From the NCBI RefSeq assembly GCF_000516985.1, contig NW_006917100.1:1-64000 (forward strand): a stretch of DNA of 64,000 bases, read 5' to 3'. The notes beneath the pieces are model-generated. The model ran no database searches. It saw only the letters and a program-made list of their open reading frames with translations, and had not been told where the DNA came from. The number at the start of each line of letters is the position of its first letter. The stretch's first letter is position 1. The translations under genes were made by a program, and so were the position numbers. Positions 22,328 through 33,689 of this stretch are shown here, in pieces. Source of the DNA: Pestalotiopsis fici W106-1. Taxonomy: Eukaryota > Ascomycota > Sordariomycetes > Amphisphaeriales > Sporocadaceae.

Positions 22328-23660
22328 AATTTCGCTCTTGTAATCCGAATATCACTGTCGCAACGAGATGCCAATATCGATATATGAGTCTGGTCGATCC
22401 CAAGACTTTTGCCACGTTGTTTTTAAAGATACGCCTGCTTCTGCTGGACCGTGAGGCTTTCGCGTGCGCGCGCACACTGGGTCAGCCAACGCAGGCACTA
22501 TCCGCCGAGGCCTGCTTGGGTAGAGACTAGAGTGAGCCTGGGAAGAGATAAAGACTCCTCAGAATGGTGATATAAGACGCATTATGCGTTTGCGACGAGA
22601 TACTAAAAAGCGCGAAAATGGTGAGAAGAACATATTCTGTTTGGTTGTCGAGCTGGAACAACGGGAATTTTTGGTACGGTGGTCTCAGAGATCAAGACAC
22701 ATTTACTACCCGTCCCGTCAGTGACGACATACGATTGGAGTGTGCAATCTTTGGGTACTGTAGCTAAGGGGTGTCAGACAGCTGGAGTCTGCAGTGTTTC
22801 AGAGCCACAGCGACTTCACCTGACGAGGTGGTGGTGACACACGGCTGAGAAGGGGGAGGGGTACTGCCGAATAGAGAGGTGGTGATATGTGGTCACATGG
22901 TACGTAGGATCAGGCTTTTGGAATCCCTCCCAACCAAGTCTTCCGATCCTCTGACCTGGCATCTTTGACTACTGGAGTGGTGCATAGTATTTACTATTTA
23001 TTGGTGTGTATGGGTGTGTGTACGTGATCCTAGTACTACCCAAATATTCTTGGTCGTGGTCCGTGATTCGGTGGTGAAGTACACAGTAGCATATAGTATA
23101 ACACCATGGGAGTCGAAAGTGGAATGCTCGTCGCACGTCGTTCTTGCTAAAGTACCTACCTACCTCAGCGCAAGAGGTCGGTATGTTTCTTGTCAACAAC
23201 ATACTGCTCTATCCAGACACAGCCAAGTCATTACGATGGCCCAGGTTCTATCTGCATATAGAGACTAGGTTGATGCAGGTGCCGTTCTATATGCAGGTCC
23301 AAAAGGCGAGGCGGTATTATTATTAGGTTCTTTCTTACGCGAGTGAGTTGATCTCGGCATTTGGATACCTTAATTCGTGAACCCAATTCAGTCCAGGGCC
23401 GCCAGCATATCGGTAGCTCCCGAGATCAATGGTCATCAGCGCACCTTAGCGGGTGCATCCAGTGGGGGTCGTTAGTGATGGCAGGGGACTCTCGGGGAGC
23501 TGATGCAACGGGACCGAGAAACAATTGAAAGCTTCTGCGCTACTGGAGCTTCGCTAGCTGCCAACGATCGCGTCACTTTTCCCTTGCGAAACGCCAACAA
23601 ACGACACTTCGCTCAAACCCTGAACAGAGTCTCGCGGCAGTTCTCGACTCGCCAAAGAAA
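22328..23660. other. Intergenic, divergent promoter region
   Basis: About 1.3 kb between the DUF6594 gene (-) and GatB (+). It includes a short gcgcgcgc run near 22470. No credible coding frame or structural RNA was found. Confidence 0.55.
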
Positions 23661-25559
23661 ATGCCTCGCGCATCGACGGCGGCCCTCAGCAGATACTTGC
23701 TGCACGGCCAAGTGACGAGGCGCGGCTGTCTGCGATCACTTCAAGCCACAGCAGCATCATCTCGGCGACCAGTCTCAGTTCCTGCTGCCCTTTCGAGTTC
23801 ACGATGCGTCCACACTGAAACGCAAGCCCCGACGGCTGCCACCGTGGTAGCACCCTCGACTGCTGCAGCCCATGTGCCCCTTCGAAAGCAATTGAAGGAC
23901 GAGGCAAAGAAGGCCAAGGCGTCGGGAAAGAAGAAGAAGAAGAATGCCAACAACCAGTTGGTTGAGGGCTGGGAATTAACGGTGGGCATTGAGATCCACG
24001 CACAACTCAATACGGCCAGGAAGCTCTTCTCTCCTGCTGCCACCTCATTCAACGATGAGCCCAACAGCCATGTTGCATACTTTGATCTTGCTACTCCCGG
24101 AAGCCAGCCGCTCTTTCAGAAAGAGACCTTGATCCCAGCACTTCGAGCTGCACTGGCCTTGAATTGCGATATACAGTCAACAAGCCGCTTCGACAGGAAA
24201 CATTACTTTCACTGGGATCAGCCATCGGGGTATCAAATTACGCAGTACTACGAGCCCTTTGCGCGCGATGGACATATCACTCTGCAACCAAGAGACGGGA
24301 TAGCCCTCGAGGATGGCGATGGTCTCAGGATAGGTATCAAGCAGGTTCAAATGGAACAAGATACGGCGAAAACAATGGCACAGGCGGAAAATACACACTG
24401 GATCGACTTCAACCGAACCGGCGTGCCTTTGATTGAAATCATCACCCACCCAGATATCCACCACCCAGCAACAGCCGCTGCTTTTGTGCGCAAGGTCCAG
24501 ATTCTCCTCAATGCTGTCGACTCTTGTGTATCAGGTATGGAAGCGGGTGGACTTCGGGCCGATGTTAATGTCTCCGTCAGGAGAACCAATGACCCGAAAG
24601 GCCCCCTAGGAACTCGCACCGAGATCAAGAACCTGAGTAGCTTCAAAGCTGTCGAGGATGCCATCATTGCTGAGCGCGACAGGCAGATTGCCGTTCTTGA
24701 AGCAGGTGGGACCATTGAGGGAGAAACTCGTGGCTGGTCTATCGGTTCGACAGAAACCCGAAGACTCCGAGGCAAGGAAGGCGAGGTCGACTACCGGTAC
24801 ATGCCTGATCCGGATCTTTCGCCGCTCTTCATTGGCCAGGACTTGATCAGTCGGTTACGAGGTACCCTGGGCCAACTGCCAGATGCTGAAGTAGATGAGC
24901 TTGTTCAAGAGTTTCAGCTCACTCCCAAAGATGCGCTCTCGCTAGTCGCTCTTGATGGTGGCAACAGAGTCGAGTACTTTTGGAATGTCATTGATGCTCT
25001 GGTGTCTAGATTACCTGCTGAAGCAACCTCGAACCTCGCCTGCTTCCAATTAGCTGCAAATTGGATTCTCCACGAACTTGGACGTCTGACGGCGAATCCT
25101 CATGACGATTCAGTCTCGGAGCTCGGCTTCACGGCTGACGGACAGTGCGAGCGTGTTCCTGTCGACTACTTGGCTGATATTCTGCTCTTTCTCCATCAAC
25201 GACAGATTACCATGAAGGTTGCCAAGGAACTCCTCTGGGTAGTGTTTCGAGGCACTGTTCCCTCTCAATACGCAAGCATTGCTGATGCCATTGAGTCGGA
25301 AAATATGTGGTTCAATGAACTATCTGACGAGGAGTATGCCGAGTTGGCGGATTCTGCAATCGAAGGACAGGATCATATTGTGCAACAATTCGTCGAGTAT
25401 AAGCAGTATCCTCAAGGAAAGCTCATGTTCCTAGTCGGACGCATGCTGAGGCTAGGCGCAGAGGAGAGAATCAACCCACAAAACGCAGAAAAGGCCATGC
25501 GGAACGCTCTAGAAGAGAAATATGTCCCAATGCTCAGGGCTCACACGTCAGAACAGTAA
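23661..25559 (+). CDS. PET112: Mitochondrial Glu-tRNA(Gln) amidotransferase subunit B
   Basis: Single exon, 632 aa. The N-terminal 60 residues are rich in Arg, Ser and Ala and lack acidic residues, as in a mitochondrial targeting peptide. A Lys-rich linker follows (about 78-96). The GatB core starts at WELTVGIEIHAQLN (about 108) and contains KHYFHWDQPSGYQITQYY and GVPLIEIITHPDI. GatB, with its partner subunits, converts mischarged Glu-tRNA(Gln) to Gln-tRNA(Gln) in mitochondria. The C terminus (about 480-620) is the helical YqeY-like tRNA-binding domain. Length is within the usual range for fungal Pet112 once the leader is counted. The start is the first ATG, close after the likely transcription start. 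Confidence 0.95.
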   Translation: MPRASTAALSRYLLHGQVTRRGCLRSLQATAASSRRPVSVPAALSSSRCVHTETQAPTAATVVAPSTAAAHVPLRKQLKDEAKKAKASGKKKKKNANNQLVEGWELTVGIEIHAQLNTARKLFSPAATSFNDEPNSHVAYFDLATPGSQPLFQKETLIPALRAALALNCDIQSTSRFDRKHYFHWDQPSGYQITQYYEPFARDGHITLQPRDGIALEDGDGLRIGIKQVQMEQDTAKTMAQAENTHWIDFNRTGVPLIEIITHPDIHHPATAAAFVRKVQILLNAVDSCVSGMEAGGLRADVNVSVRRTNDPKGPLGTRTEIKNLSSFKAVEDAIIAERDRQIAVLEAGGTIEGETRGWSIGSTETRRLRGKEGEVDYRYMPDPDLSPLFIGQDLISRLRGTLGQLPDAEVDELVQEFQLTPKDALSLVALDGGNRVEYFWNVIDALVSRLPAEATSNLACFQLAANWILHELGRLTANPHDDSVSELGFTADGQCERVPVDYLADILLFLHQRQITMKVAKELLWVVFRGTVPSQYASIADAIESENMWFNELSDEEYAELADSAIEGQDHIVQQFVEYKQYPQGKLMFLVGRMLRLGAEERINPQNAEKAMRNALEEKYVPMLRAHTSEQ

Positions 25560-25705
25560 ATACAGTTCAGATCATAACACAGAACCGCATCAACCAAACA
25601 ATGAAATGTCATAAGAGTCATTTGTTCGTTCTACAGTCATCGACATGAAACCTGCACCAATCATCATCTCGGGAAGTATCTCCGCCAAGCCCTCCCCTGC
25701 GGTGT

Positions 25706-26434
25706 CTAGAAAATACTGGGTCTTTGTGGCTGGTGGGGAGTGACGTGCGAATGATGTATATTCCAATGGCGAGAAGTGGTTGAAGCGGTTGATTCAGGTT
25801 GCCAATGGTGGTCTGCAGAAGTGGTGTTGGGATGGGGATATTTCGTCGCAGACTTGGTACTAGCCGGCGAGATGGTCCTAGAAGTGCTGGAGAGCGGCAA
25901 CACGCATCCCTCTGCCTGGCTTGCCACGAGTGTGGCCTCGTAGCACGGCTCGATAAGGTCATTGGATTCCTCTTCCAGCAATGGTCCCGGAACCCGAATG
26001 AATACCTCTGGACCTGCCCCACTACAGGCCACCATGACATGAACGGTCGCATCGCTCTTGGCCGCACAAGACAGGACCCCATCGTCTTTGGAGAGGCCGC
26101 AGAGGAGCGGATCCCTGTTGAGCAGTAATGGTTCAGGATCAAAAAGCATAAAGTCGTCATCGTAACCGAGGCCTATATTGGCAATGCGGCGTTTGTTTGT
26201 GTAATCAACCAGATGGCTGCTCGCCCGAGCAATGCCAAACTTGGTCGCGGCCGTGTGGTTGGTCGTGAATTTGGCCTGGAAGAGCTGGAAAACGCCATTA
26301 TCTCCAGTGACAATTACGTGGTGGAGATCAGTGCCGTCTGGCCGAATGCCCTGGAGAGTGAAGCAGTCGGATAGAGCAGCACGAGCGACAGCACCCGCAG
26401 TCCAAGCGAGGACCATCTTGGATAGAGATACCAT
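25706..26434 (-). CDS. Putative secreted protein of unknown function
   Basis: The frame opens at a GTG (26491), so ATG 26434 is chosen, giving 242 aa. The first 20 residues (MVSLSKMVLAWTAGAVARA) form a plausible signal peptide followed by ALSDCF. The body has the alternating pattern F-L-x-G...H...V...G-x-F-x-L-F, then LVDYTNKRRI, and cysteine-containing segments (LLCGLSKDDGVLSCA, MVACSG and EPCYEATLVA). It looks like a small beta-rich secreted or wall protein. The last 50 residues are low-complexity Ser/Thr/His and may be mis-framed; an unrecognised intron near 25870 is possible. I do not recognise a named family. Confidence 0.6.
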   Translation of the reverse strand: MVSLSKMVLAWTAGAVARAALSDCFTLQGIRPDGTDLHHVIVTGDNGVFQLFQAKFTTNHTAATKFGIARASSHLVDYTNKRRIANIGLGYDDDFMLFDPEPLLLNRDPLLCGLSKDDGVLSCAAKSDATVHVMVACSGAGPEVFIRVPGPLLEEESNDLIEPCYEATLVASQAEGCVLPLSSTSRTISPASTKSATKYPHPNTTSADHHWQPESTASTTSRHWNIHHSHVTPHQPQRPSIF

Positions 26435-27777
26435 ATTGAATAATGTATCGATGTTATTGAAGAAGTTGATATCTCGCAGTCGGTATGGCACATCCGCTGG
26501 TTCTACGGCTCGTCTTTAAATCGTTGTGGCATCACAGTAGAGCCTCATGACAAGGAGGTATTCATTTGCTTTTTCGTGCCTGTCTTGTCAGTCCCTTGTG
26601 CCGTAAGCTTATCCGAAAGCTTTCGAAACAAGAAGGTGTTTGCATGTTATTCGAGTCTTTGCCGCGCCGTCAAACTATATTCATTCTACATGAATGCTTC
26701 CATGTAGGACAATCATCACTCTGTTATAACCATATTCAAGGACGAAGCTGTCGAGATCCGGCGAACGACTGAACATATATAACAGATGACCGAAAAGGCT
26801 GAGAAAGGAAAAATCATCCCGATCAAGACGATTATATAATTTCTTACACTAACAGACCAAGCCCAAAATAGTTGACGAAAGAAAGCTTGCCGAAAGAGTT
26901 GAATACCTAGGAGAGTGGGTTGTGGGTAACCTACTGGACTCGTTATAGTAGATCATTGACTAGCGGTTGTAGTGGCTATAATTACTTGAAAGTAATGATT
27001 ATCACTCGTGGCCACATGCGTATGCAATAACGATCAAACAAGACAAGATTGAAAAGCACAATGAACTTCTGGAACAAGTAGAGTTTTCTTGATTTTTTCC
27101 AATATTTTATGTTCGGTCTCACATGTCGCAAATAGCCCAATGTTGTCTTTGCTTAACCAGCAAATCCTAGGTCTCGTCCGCCCCGGAAAGCAATCCCTTG
27201 GCTCCACCCACTCCAACCTTGTCCTGCAACCCGCTAAGCCGGTACGAAATTACTCCCAACAAAATGAACGTCAGACCATATCCCAACACAACTAACAAAA
27301 CATGCGAATGCGAGGAAATCGTACGGTGCGCAGCTTGTTAGGCAACCAACCATGTTTGAGTAAAAAATCAGCTACCCTCTGATGGATCCTTTTGCTGTCA
27401 CATGTTTATTGGTATATGGTTTTCTCGGCATGGGGGGAACAGTCATCCTGCGCTTGCACTTCCGAATATGTTGAATTGATTGACGTTTAGGTGACTGGTA
27501 AAACATCATCCCATAATGGCTCGTCATAATGGCTTTGCCACACAACAAGTGATTTTGAACATGCCCTACAAATTTCCATTTGCCTAGTTTGTAGAATGCT
27601 GAGCTACATTTGTAATACTTGGTTGGGGCTTTGTATCTGTAGGTATATCAAATATAATATTCCACGGATTCTACTCAATGCTCTGACTTGTTCGCTGCAA
27701 ACTCATTATCTGAAAAGTCACGAATCTATTCTGTTGCTGGTCGCGTGTTCAGTGCAACTGTTCATCTCTTCAACAAG
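26435..27777. other. Intergenic, divergent promoter region of the secreted protein and OLE1
   Basis: About 1.3 kb of moderately AT-rich DNA without a believable ORF. It should contain the desaturase promoter. No named regulatory element could be assigned by eye. Confidence 0.55.
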
Positions 27778-29290
27778 ATGGAGACACAATCGAAACCTCC
27801 TGCGAGGAAACCACACATTAGCGAAGAGCCCATTACTTTCTTCAACTGGTACAAACATATTGATTGGCTTAATGTCGTCTTCGTAGTTGGAATTCCTCTC
27901 ATCGGAGTAGTGAGCTCCTACTTTGTCCCTTTACATCCATATACCTTCATCTTTGCCGTCATATTTTATTTCAACACTGGTCTTGGTATCACAGCAGGTT
28001 CGTGATTGGTCTATCTGACTGAAACACATATATACTAACAAAGCCAACTAGGCTATCACAGATTATGGTCTCATACCTCGTATAAAGCCACCCCGATTCT
28101 CAAATTCTATCTTGCCGCCTGCGGCTCCGGCGCCGTACAGGGCTCGATCCGATGGTGGTCCCGAGGCCACCGTGCCCACCACCGCTACACCGACACGGAC
28201 AAGGACCCTTACTCGGTCCGCAAGGGTCTCGCCTACTCGCACATGGGCTGGATGGTCATGAAGCAGGATCCCAAGCGCATCGGCCGCGCCGACATTACCG
28301 ACCTAAACGAGGACCCCTTTGTCGTCTGGCAGCACCGCCACTATGTCTTTTCCGTCGTCGCCATGGCCTGGGTCTTTCCCGCTCTGGTCTGTGGTGTCTG
28401 GGGTGACTGGAAGGGAGGCCTGATCTATGCCGGTATTCTGCGCAGCTGCTTTGTCCAGCAGGCTACGTTTTGTATCAACTCACTGGCGCACTGGCTTGGT
28501 GATCAGCCCTTTGATGATAGAAACTCGCCAAGGGACAATATGATCACAGCGCTGGTTACTCTGGGTGAAGGATGTAAGTTCTCCTAGACAATAAAGACTA
28601 AAGGTATTCAGTAAAAGGTATGCTAACCATTGTTCAACGCAGACCACAACTTCCACCACGAGTTTCCATCCGACTACCGCAATGCTATCCAGTGGTATCA
28701 ATACGATCCTACTAAGTGGTATGTTATCATCATTCATATATGCACATGTAAGACTTCATACTGATGCAAGAATCAATAGGATGATCTGGGTATGGAAGCA
28801 AGTGGGTCTCGCCTACGACCTAAAGGAGTTCCGTTCAAACGAAATAGAAAAGGGTCGCGTCCAACAACTCCAAAAGAAACTCGACCAGCGCCGCGCCAAA
28901 CTCGACTGGGGTGTCCCATTGGATCAACTCCCCGTGATCTCATGGGACGACTTCGTTAGGGATGCTAGAGTAGACGGCAAGGCTCTCGTGGCCATTGCCG
29001 GTGTGATCCACGACGTTGCCGGCTTTATCCAGGACCATCCTGGAGGCAAGACCTTGATTGGCTCGGCCATTGGTAAAGATGCCACGGCCATTTTTAACGG
29101 AGGTGTCTATGACCACTCTAACGCAGCTCACAACTTGCTCTCCACCATGAGGGTTGGTGTTCTTCGTGGAGGGTGCGAAGTCGAGGCTTGGAAGATGCAG
29201 CCGTCGGAAAAGGAGAAGATGGTTAGCGACTCGACAGGGCAGCACATTGTAAGAGCCGGGGACCAGGTCACTCGAATGTCGAGTGTATGA
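27778..29290 (+). CDS. OLE1: Acyl-CoA delta-9 fatty-acid desaturase with cytochrome b5 domain
   Basis: Four exons: 27778-27997, 28052-28573, 28643-28718 and 28780-29290, giving 442 aa; intron phases agree at every junction. The enzyme makes palmitoleic and oleic acid from saturated acyl-CoA in the ER membrane using O2 and electrons from its own b5 domain. The three histidine boxes are present: HRLWSH (76-81), HRAHH (113-117) and HNFHH (249-253). Hydrophobic hairpins lie at about 32-70 and 190-235. The C-terminal b5 fold has heme ligands in HPGG (His359) and in VYDHSNAAH (His385). It is slightly shorter than yeast Ole1, mainly at the N terminus. Intron branch sites tactaac and tgctaac are visible. 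Confidence 0.95.
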
Positions 29291-30294
29291 ATTATTGATG
29301 TTAGAGAAGCGAGGTTGGTAATAAAACTATAGAATCGAACAATGACTAGATAAATGGCAGAAGCAAAGTACAAATCAATGTATCACGGAAATCAAGGCAT
29401 AAGTGAATGGTCCATACCACAGTATATTGCAGTTACAATAACCATTCTTCTCAAGAAAGTCTTTAGATAATATCCATTGTACTTCCATTTCTAACACCAG
29501 ACCCCTTGTAATGTTCCGTGATGCTAAAAGTCCAATCCATTTCGCCATTCATGAGGATATCTGAGCGGCGACCAAGGATAATTTCAAGTGTCTGTGGTCT
29601 TGTGCTTGGAGCACTTTGTGATCTGTGGATCAGACGATCCAGGACTGCACTGTCCAGCGGATTTAGGCGCATCAGTCTGACATTGTGTTTTCGGATCTGC
29701 TGACGAGATTTGTTCTTCCTCATGTTTGCTCTTGGGTCTATGGAAAGGCCGTTAACGATATATCTAGTCAACGATATGATCCACCTGAAAGCTCGACTTA
29801 CTCCAACATCATCATTATCACCCCCGGATGCACCGGCTGAGTCAACTTGCTGACGAAGCGATTCATGGCTGGGAGAATGGTTTTGCTTGATGTACGTAAA
29901 TGGTCTTGTTTTCATTTGATCATTGCTCTGGCTGGAGGCGTAAGTATTTATACATGAGATGATGTTTGCACGCTCTAGATAGATTGCAGTCAACATGATT
30001 ATCCCTTACTTCAGTGTTGACCGTGTTTCTGCCTGACAAAAGCATTGATATCTGTTTAGTGTCATTGCCTCTGTCTCCAATAGTACTGCCAATGTGATAT
30101 TCAGACTGCTTCTGGCATCTGTGTTCGCCTGCCTGCATACCAGTCCCCACTTCTCCGAATCGGATGTACAAAAAAGCACGTCATTTGATACAATGGCGCC
30201 AGCGTCCCTTGCATTTGAGATCTGATCATCACCACTCCTTCTATTGAAAAGAGTACAGGAAAGAGAAAATCCCAAAGTAGAAGAAGCAAAAAAA
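29291..30294. other. Intergenic with a weak minus-strand open frame
   Basis: A 177-codon minus-strand frame at 29463-29996 starts with ATG and contains a GTAAGT donor-like site at 29801-29796. Splicing it to the nearest acceptor (29739-29738) leads to an early stop, and the protein resembles nothing I know. It could be a small lineage-specific gene but is not called. The rest is promoter for the glyoxalase-like gene. Confidence 0.45.
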
Positions 30295-31167
30295 ATGTCA
30301 TCCTCAGCTACAACGCCACTTTTGGATCACATAGTCATCCTCGTACCTCACTCCTTCCTCACGTCCCCACCAGAATGGTTCGCCAACCTCTTCACCTTTT
30401 ACCCGGGCGGACGCCACGCTGGCGGCCTGAGCGACAATGCGCTGGTGCTGTTTGCCGACGGGTCGTACATTGAGTTCTTTGCCTTTGTACCCGGCATCGA
30501 CCCAGTCCAGCGGGAACAGCACAGGTGGGGTAAGCAAAAGGAGGGCACCGTCATCGACTGGGCATTGACTCTTCCCGGCAGCGCTGGCGAGGGTCTGGGC
30601 GAGCTTGGGAAAAGTTTCAAGACTATACAGACGGCCGTGAAAGAATCACACACTGGGATATCTTACAGTGATTTGACACCAGGAGGACGAGACCGTCCAG
30701 ATGGGGTAGAGCTGAAATGGGCAATCTCTTCCGCGCAAGAGGGCCAAGATGGCAGCAAGAAAAACTTGGAACCAGGGCTTCTCCCCTTTTGGTGCCTTGA
30801 TGATACCAAGCGCGAGCTCCGGGTGCCGTACAAGCAGGATCAAGTGGTCAAGCATCCGACCGGTGCCGTTGGTGTGTCTTTGGTGTCGGTCACTCCTACC
30901 GGAGGGGCCCAGGCCGAGAGGCTGGACAAGGTCTACAATGCCCTTCTGAGTGGCGAAACTTCTGAGGATGATTCAATTTGGGACTTGGCGACGTTGGAAG
31001 GCGAAAAGATTCACACGGGCGGCCAAGTTCGGCTCGAGCCTGCCCGAGATGTGAAACGTGTATCCATAGCCCTATTCACCGAATTGAAGGAGCTTGAAGG
31101 CAAGAAGGTGGGCGGAAATGTTGACGACAACATCAAGTTAGAATTCGAGCTAGTGGCTGCAAAGTAA
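30295..31167 (+). CDS. Glyoxalase-like domain protein
   Basis: Single exon, 290 aa from ATG 30295, after an A-rich leader; the frame extends 17 codons upstream but that part looks like leader. The N terminus LLDHIVILVP is the typical first beta strand with a metal-ligand His of the Glyoxalase_3 (PF13468-like) family. It is followed by FYPGGRHAGG and LFADGSYIEFFAF, where the Glu is a second candidate metal ligand. A vicinal-oxygen-chelate fold is expected. Related fungal proteins are annotated only as glyoxalase-like and are not proven lactoylglutathione lyases. No signal peptide or membrane segment is present, so it is probably cytosolic. Its 3' end lies 170 bp from the convergent MYND-RNase H gene. 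Confidence 0.8.
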   Translation: MSSSATTPLLDHIVILVPHSFLTSPPEWFANLFTFYPGGRHAGGLSDNALVLFADGSYIEFFAFVPGIDPVQREQHRWGKQKEGTVIDWALTLPGSAGEGLGELGKSFKTIQTAVKESHTGISYSDLTPGGRDRPDGVELKWAISSAQEGQDGSKKNLEPGLLPFWCLDDTKRELRVPYKQDQVVKHPTGAVGVSLVSVTPTGGAQAERLDKVYNALLSGETSEDDSIWDLATLEGEKIHTGGQVRLEPARDVKRVSIALFTELKELEGKKVGGNVDDNIKLEFELVAAK

Positions 31168-31337
31168 TGTCATTTTGTGCCCGGCACGCAATAATCACAA
31201 ACGACATATCGTCCGTGGTAAATATACTAGGCAATGCGCGGTCTAAAGGCATTCAGGCGCCTGACTCTGATTACTATCATACACCAGTCTTGACTTTGAG
31301 CAGCTAGTATATCAATTTGGCTACAATTACACATAAA

Positions 31338-33689
31338 CTAGGGTGAAAGACCACACATGGCTTTGATGATGGCGGTTGAGGCCTCAGAACCACTGCAATC
31401 TCCAACATATCCCAGCTTCCCGTTGCCCACGCTAGCGAACACCACTGCGCCCTCGTTGGGATTGCTTGATTCAGCATACCAAATCGCTGATTTGTCGACA
31501 TTTTTCACGAATAGCGGTTTCTGGCTGTCTTCAACAGGAAGTGAGTTGTGCAGGTGAGCCGGGACGGACTGATGGCGCAACTTGACCGTGGCCCGGTGAT
31601 ATGAACCTCGCTCCCATGGTAGACCAATCTTTGCGAAGAGGCGGGTGAATTGGCCTTCATTCAAGGAACTGCTGAAAAATCCAGCTAGCACCACAGTGAC
31701 GCCCCCACGGAGGAGGTCGATGATGCGCTCCCAAACCTTTGTCAAGCGTGCAACGGCACCATCAGTGATGAGAATGACAGTTGGAGGCACTTCCAGGCCG
31801 AGCAGTTGAAGGGCGCTTGTTTCTCCACTTGCTTGATAAAGACTGCCCCTATTCCTGATAACTGAACAGAGATCTGGATATTGCTCTTCAAGGAGACCTT
31901 GGTGGTCAAGGCCCACGGCAATGACTTTGTAGCGCAGGGCGCGGGATCCAAGTACGGCGGGTCCGTCCGTGAATTCGTACTCCATCATCTCTCCAGCAGC
32001 CTTCTTTGCGGCTGCGTCGGCCTCGGTGTTGGCCTCTCTTGGAATTCTCCAGAGCTCAATCTTCAGGCCTTGTTCGTCCCATCTCTCAACCTCGCCCAGC
32101 AACAATTCCCACAGGTCTTTGTTCTTCACTGCGTGGCCCTCACTCGTGGTCCATCCGTTACGAAGCCAGCTCCTTGCCCATGCTGTTGCACCGTTCACAA
32201 CGTATGAAGAATCTGTCGCAACGACAAGGCATTCGAAGCCCTCGTCCCGCCAATCCTTACGACGTAAGGCTGCGATGGCTGCCCGCAGCTCGGCGCGGTT
32301 GCTAGTGGCCTCGTATTCCTCTCCAAATGGACCTCTGGATTCTAGCCGCCCCTTCAAGTCTGTTAATCCATAGCGGTCATCATATACGACGGCCCAGCCA
32401 GCCCGCGGGCTCAACTTCCCGTTGTTCGAACATGCGCCATCAACATACACAAGGCCTTTTTTGCGATCGTGCAGGTGGACAAAGCGAGAAACATGCTTGG
32501 GAGGCAGAAGGGAGAGAGGGAAATGATCTTCTGGCTCGGAAGTAGGCGACGGAGGTGTGAATATCGACGGAAACACCTTTCCCGTGCCTCGACGCTTTTC
32601 CAGATTCCCAACTGATGGTTGAGCAGTGCCCGCATTAGCGGCGACATTTGGGCCCTTGTATACGGGAGTCAGCTTTGCTGTGTCCGCATCAACCATAAGT
32701 ATGGCATCTTCACTTTCTTCCCAGGCCTGCTTGCAGTAATAGAGAACAAGCATAGCCTCTTCTTTCGTGCCGGGACTATACATGGGTGGTACGACTGGAT
32801 CAATCGCGTCGTCCACCAGCAATGACCAAAAGTGCGGGTTCTCCTCTTGGACGCGGCTCAGGAGCATGTGATACTGTTTCTGCAGTTTTTCGGTCATGCT
32901 GCGCAGATCAACATTGTCACGGCGCATCAGGTCTCTTGAAAGAGATCCTGGAGACCGCTCATATGGATCGAATTTGTGATCAGGATCGTCGATGTCGTCC
33001 ATGTAATCCGGATCCTCGAAACGGGAAAGGTCGAGGAAAAGGCGCAACTTGAGAAGCGTCAGAGCCACAAGATGAGCGACTTCTGAGTTTCTGGAGAACA
33101 TTCCGATGCCTTCGAGTACATCGGCTCCACGAATATCTAGATGGGGTAGCGAGGTATCACCCCAATCGTAATCGCCCTGACTGCCAGTGGTTGCCCACCA
33201 CTTGAGGAAATCGTAGCACTCTTGCTCGCGACCGAGTCGTAATTGAAGTGCGGGAACAATGCTTCTCAAACCCATGTTGTCGCTCCGATTGAGGCGAAGC
33301 ATATCAGTCAAGTGATCGAGTGCCTTTTCAACAGCGACGCGAGTATTGACTTTGAGCAATGCATCGGCAGCTGCATATCTTGCTCGCATGTAGTCACGCG
33401 TGTCCAAGATGCCCCAGAATCTCCCAACACAGGTGTTGAAGACATCTGCCGGTCGGAACATGTCGGCGGGCAGCGCTCGGAGCCTTGCTTCCTCGGCCTC
33501 GAGGTGTTCTCGGGCCTTCTTGATTGCCTTGCACGCTTTCTTGTGGTGTGGTCGATCGGTGGCCTGATCGGCAGCACCGCAATAGCTGACGACTTTGCAG
33601 GCACTGCATAGTTTCAAGCCAGTCATCTTGTCGCAAACATTGCACCTCTGAGGTCCAAGGGCATCTGAGGGGATGTATTCGTCTTCCAT
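31338..33689 (-). CDS. MYND zinc finger - RNase H fusion protein with C-terminal amidotransferase-like region
   Basis: One uninterrupted 783-codon frame from ATG 33689. Residues 16-53 form a MYND finger (C16, C19, C28, C31, C37, H49, C53), but the sixth ligand position is Asp41 (YCGAADQ instead of YCxxxCQ). Residues 70-340 are a helical region of unknown fold. Residues 412-570 are an RNase H type 1 domain with candidate catalytic residues Asp417 (YVDGAC), Glu467 (SNRAELRA), Asp493 (VATDSSYVV) and Asp558 (EANTEADAA). RNase H cuts RNA in RNA-DNA hybrids. The bacterial-type catalytic His is replaced in IPREAN. Residues 575-783 (LITDGAV...GGVTVVLAGFF...GLPWERGSYHR) look like a Rossmann/GATase-1-like region seen beside MYND fingers in fungi. 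The combination suggests a nuclear or regulatory role; that is inference. Confidence 0.8.
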   Translation of the reverse strand: MEDEYIPSDALGPQRCNVCDKMTGLKLCSACKVVSYCGAADQATDRPHHKKACKAIKKAREHLEAEEARLRALPADMFRPADVFNTCVGRFWGILDTRDYMRARYAAADALLKVNTRVAVEKALDHLTDMLRLNRSDNMGLRSIVPALQLRLGREQECYDFLKWWATTGSQGDYDWGDTSLPHLDIRGADVLEGIGMFSRNSEVAHLVALTLLKLRLFLDLSRFEDPDYMDDIDDPDHKFDPYERSPGSLSRDLMRRDNVDLRSMTEKLQKQYHMLLSRVQEENPHFWSLLVDDAIDPVVPPMYSPGTKEEAMLVLYYCKQAWEESEDAILMVDADTAKLTPVYKGPNVAANAGTAQPSVGNLEKRRGTGKVFPSIFTPPSPTSEPEDHFPLSLLPPKHVSRFVHLHDRKKGLVYVDGACSNNGKLSPRAGWAVVYDDRYGLTDLKGRLESRGPFGEEYEATSNRAELRAAIAALRRKDWRDEGFECLVVATDSSYVVNGATAWARSWLRNGWTTSEGHAVKNKDLWELLLGEVERWDEQGLKIELWRIPREANTEADAAAKKAAGEMMEYEFTDGPAVLGSRALRYKVIAVGLDHQGLLEEQYPDLCSVIRNRGSLYQASGETSALQLLGLEVPPTVILITDGAVARLTKVWERIIDLLRGGVTVVLAGFFSSSLNEGQFTRLFAKIGLPWERGSYHRATVKLRHQSVPAHLHNSLPVEDSQKPLFVKNVDKSAIWYAESSNPNEGAVVFASVGNGKLGYVGDCSGSEASTAIIKAMCGLSP

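Noticed and set aside
29463..29996. 177-codon minus-strand frame downstream of OLE1
   Set aside because: No family resemblance, and the only good donor/acceptor pair shifts it into an early stop; kept as a note in the intergenic entry rather than called.
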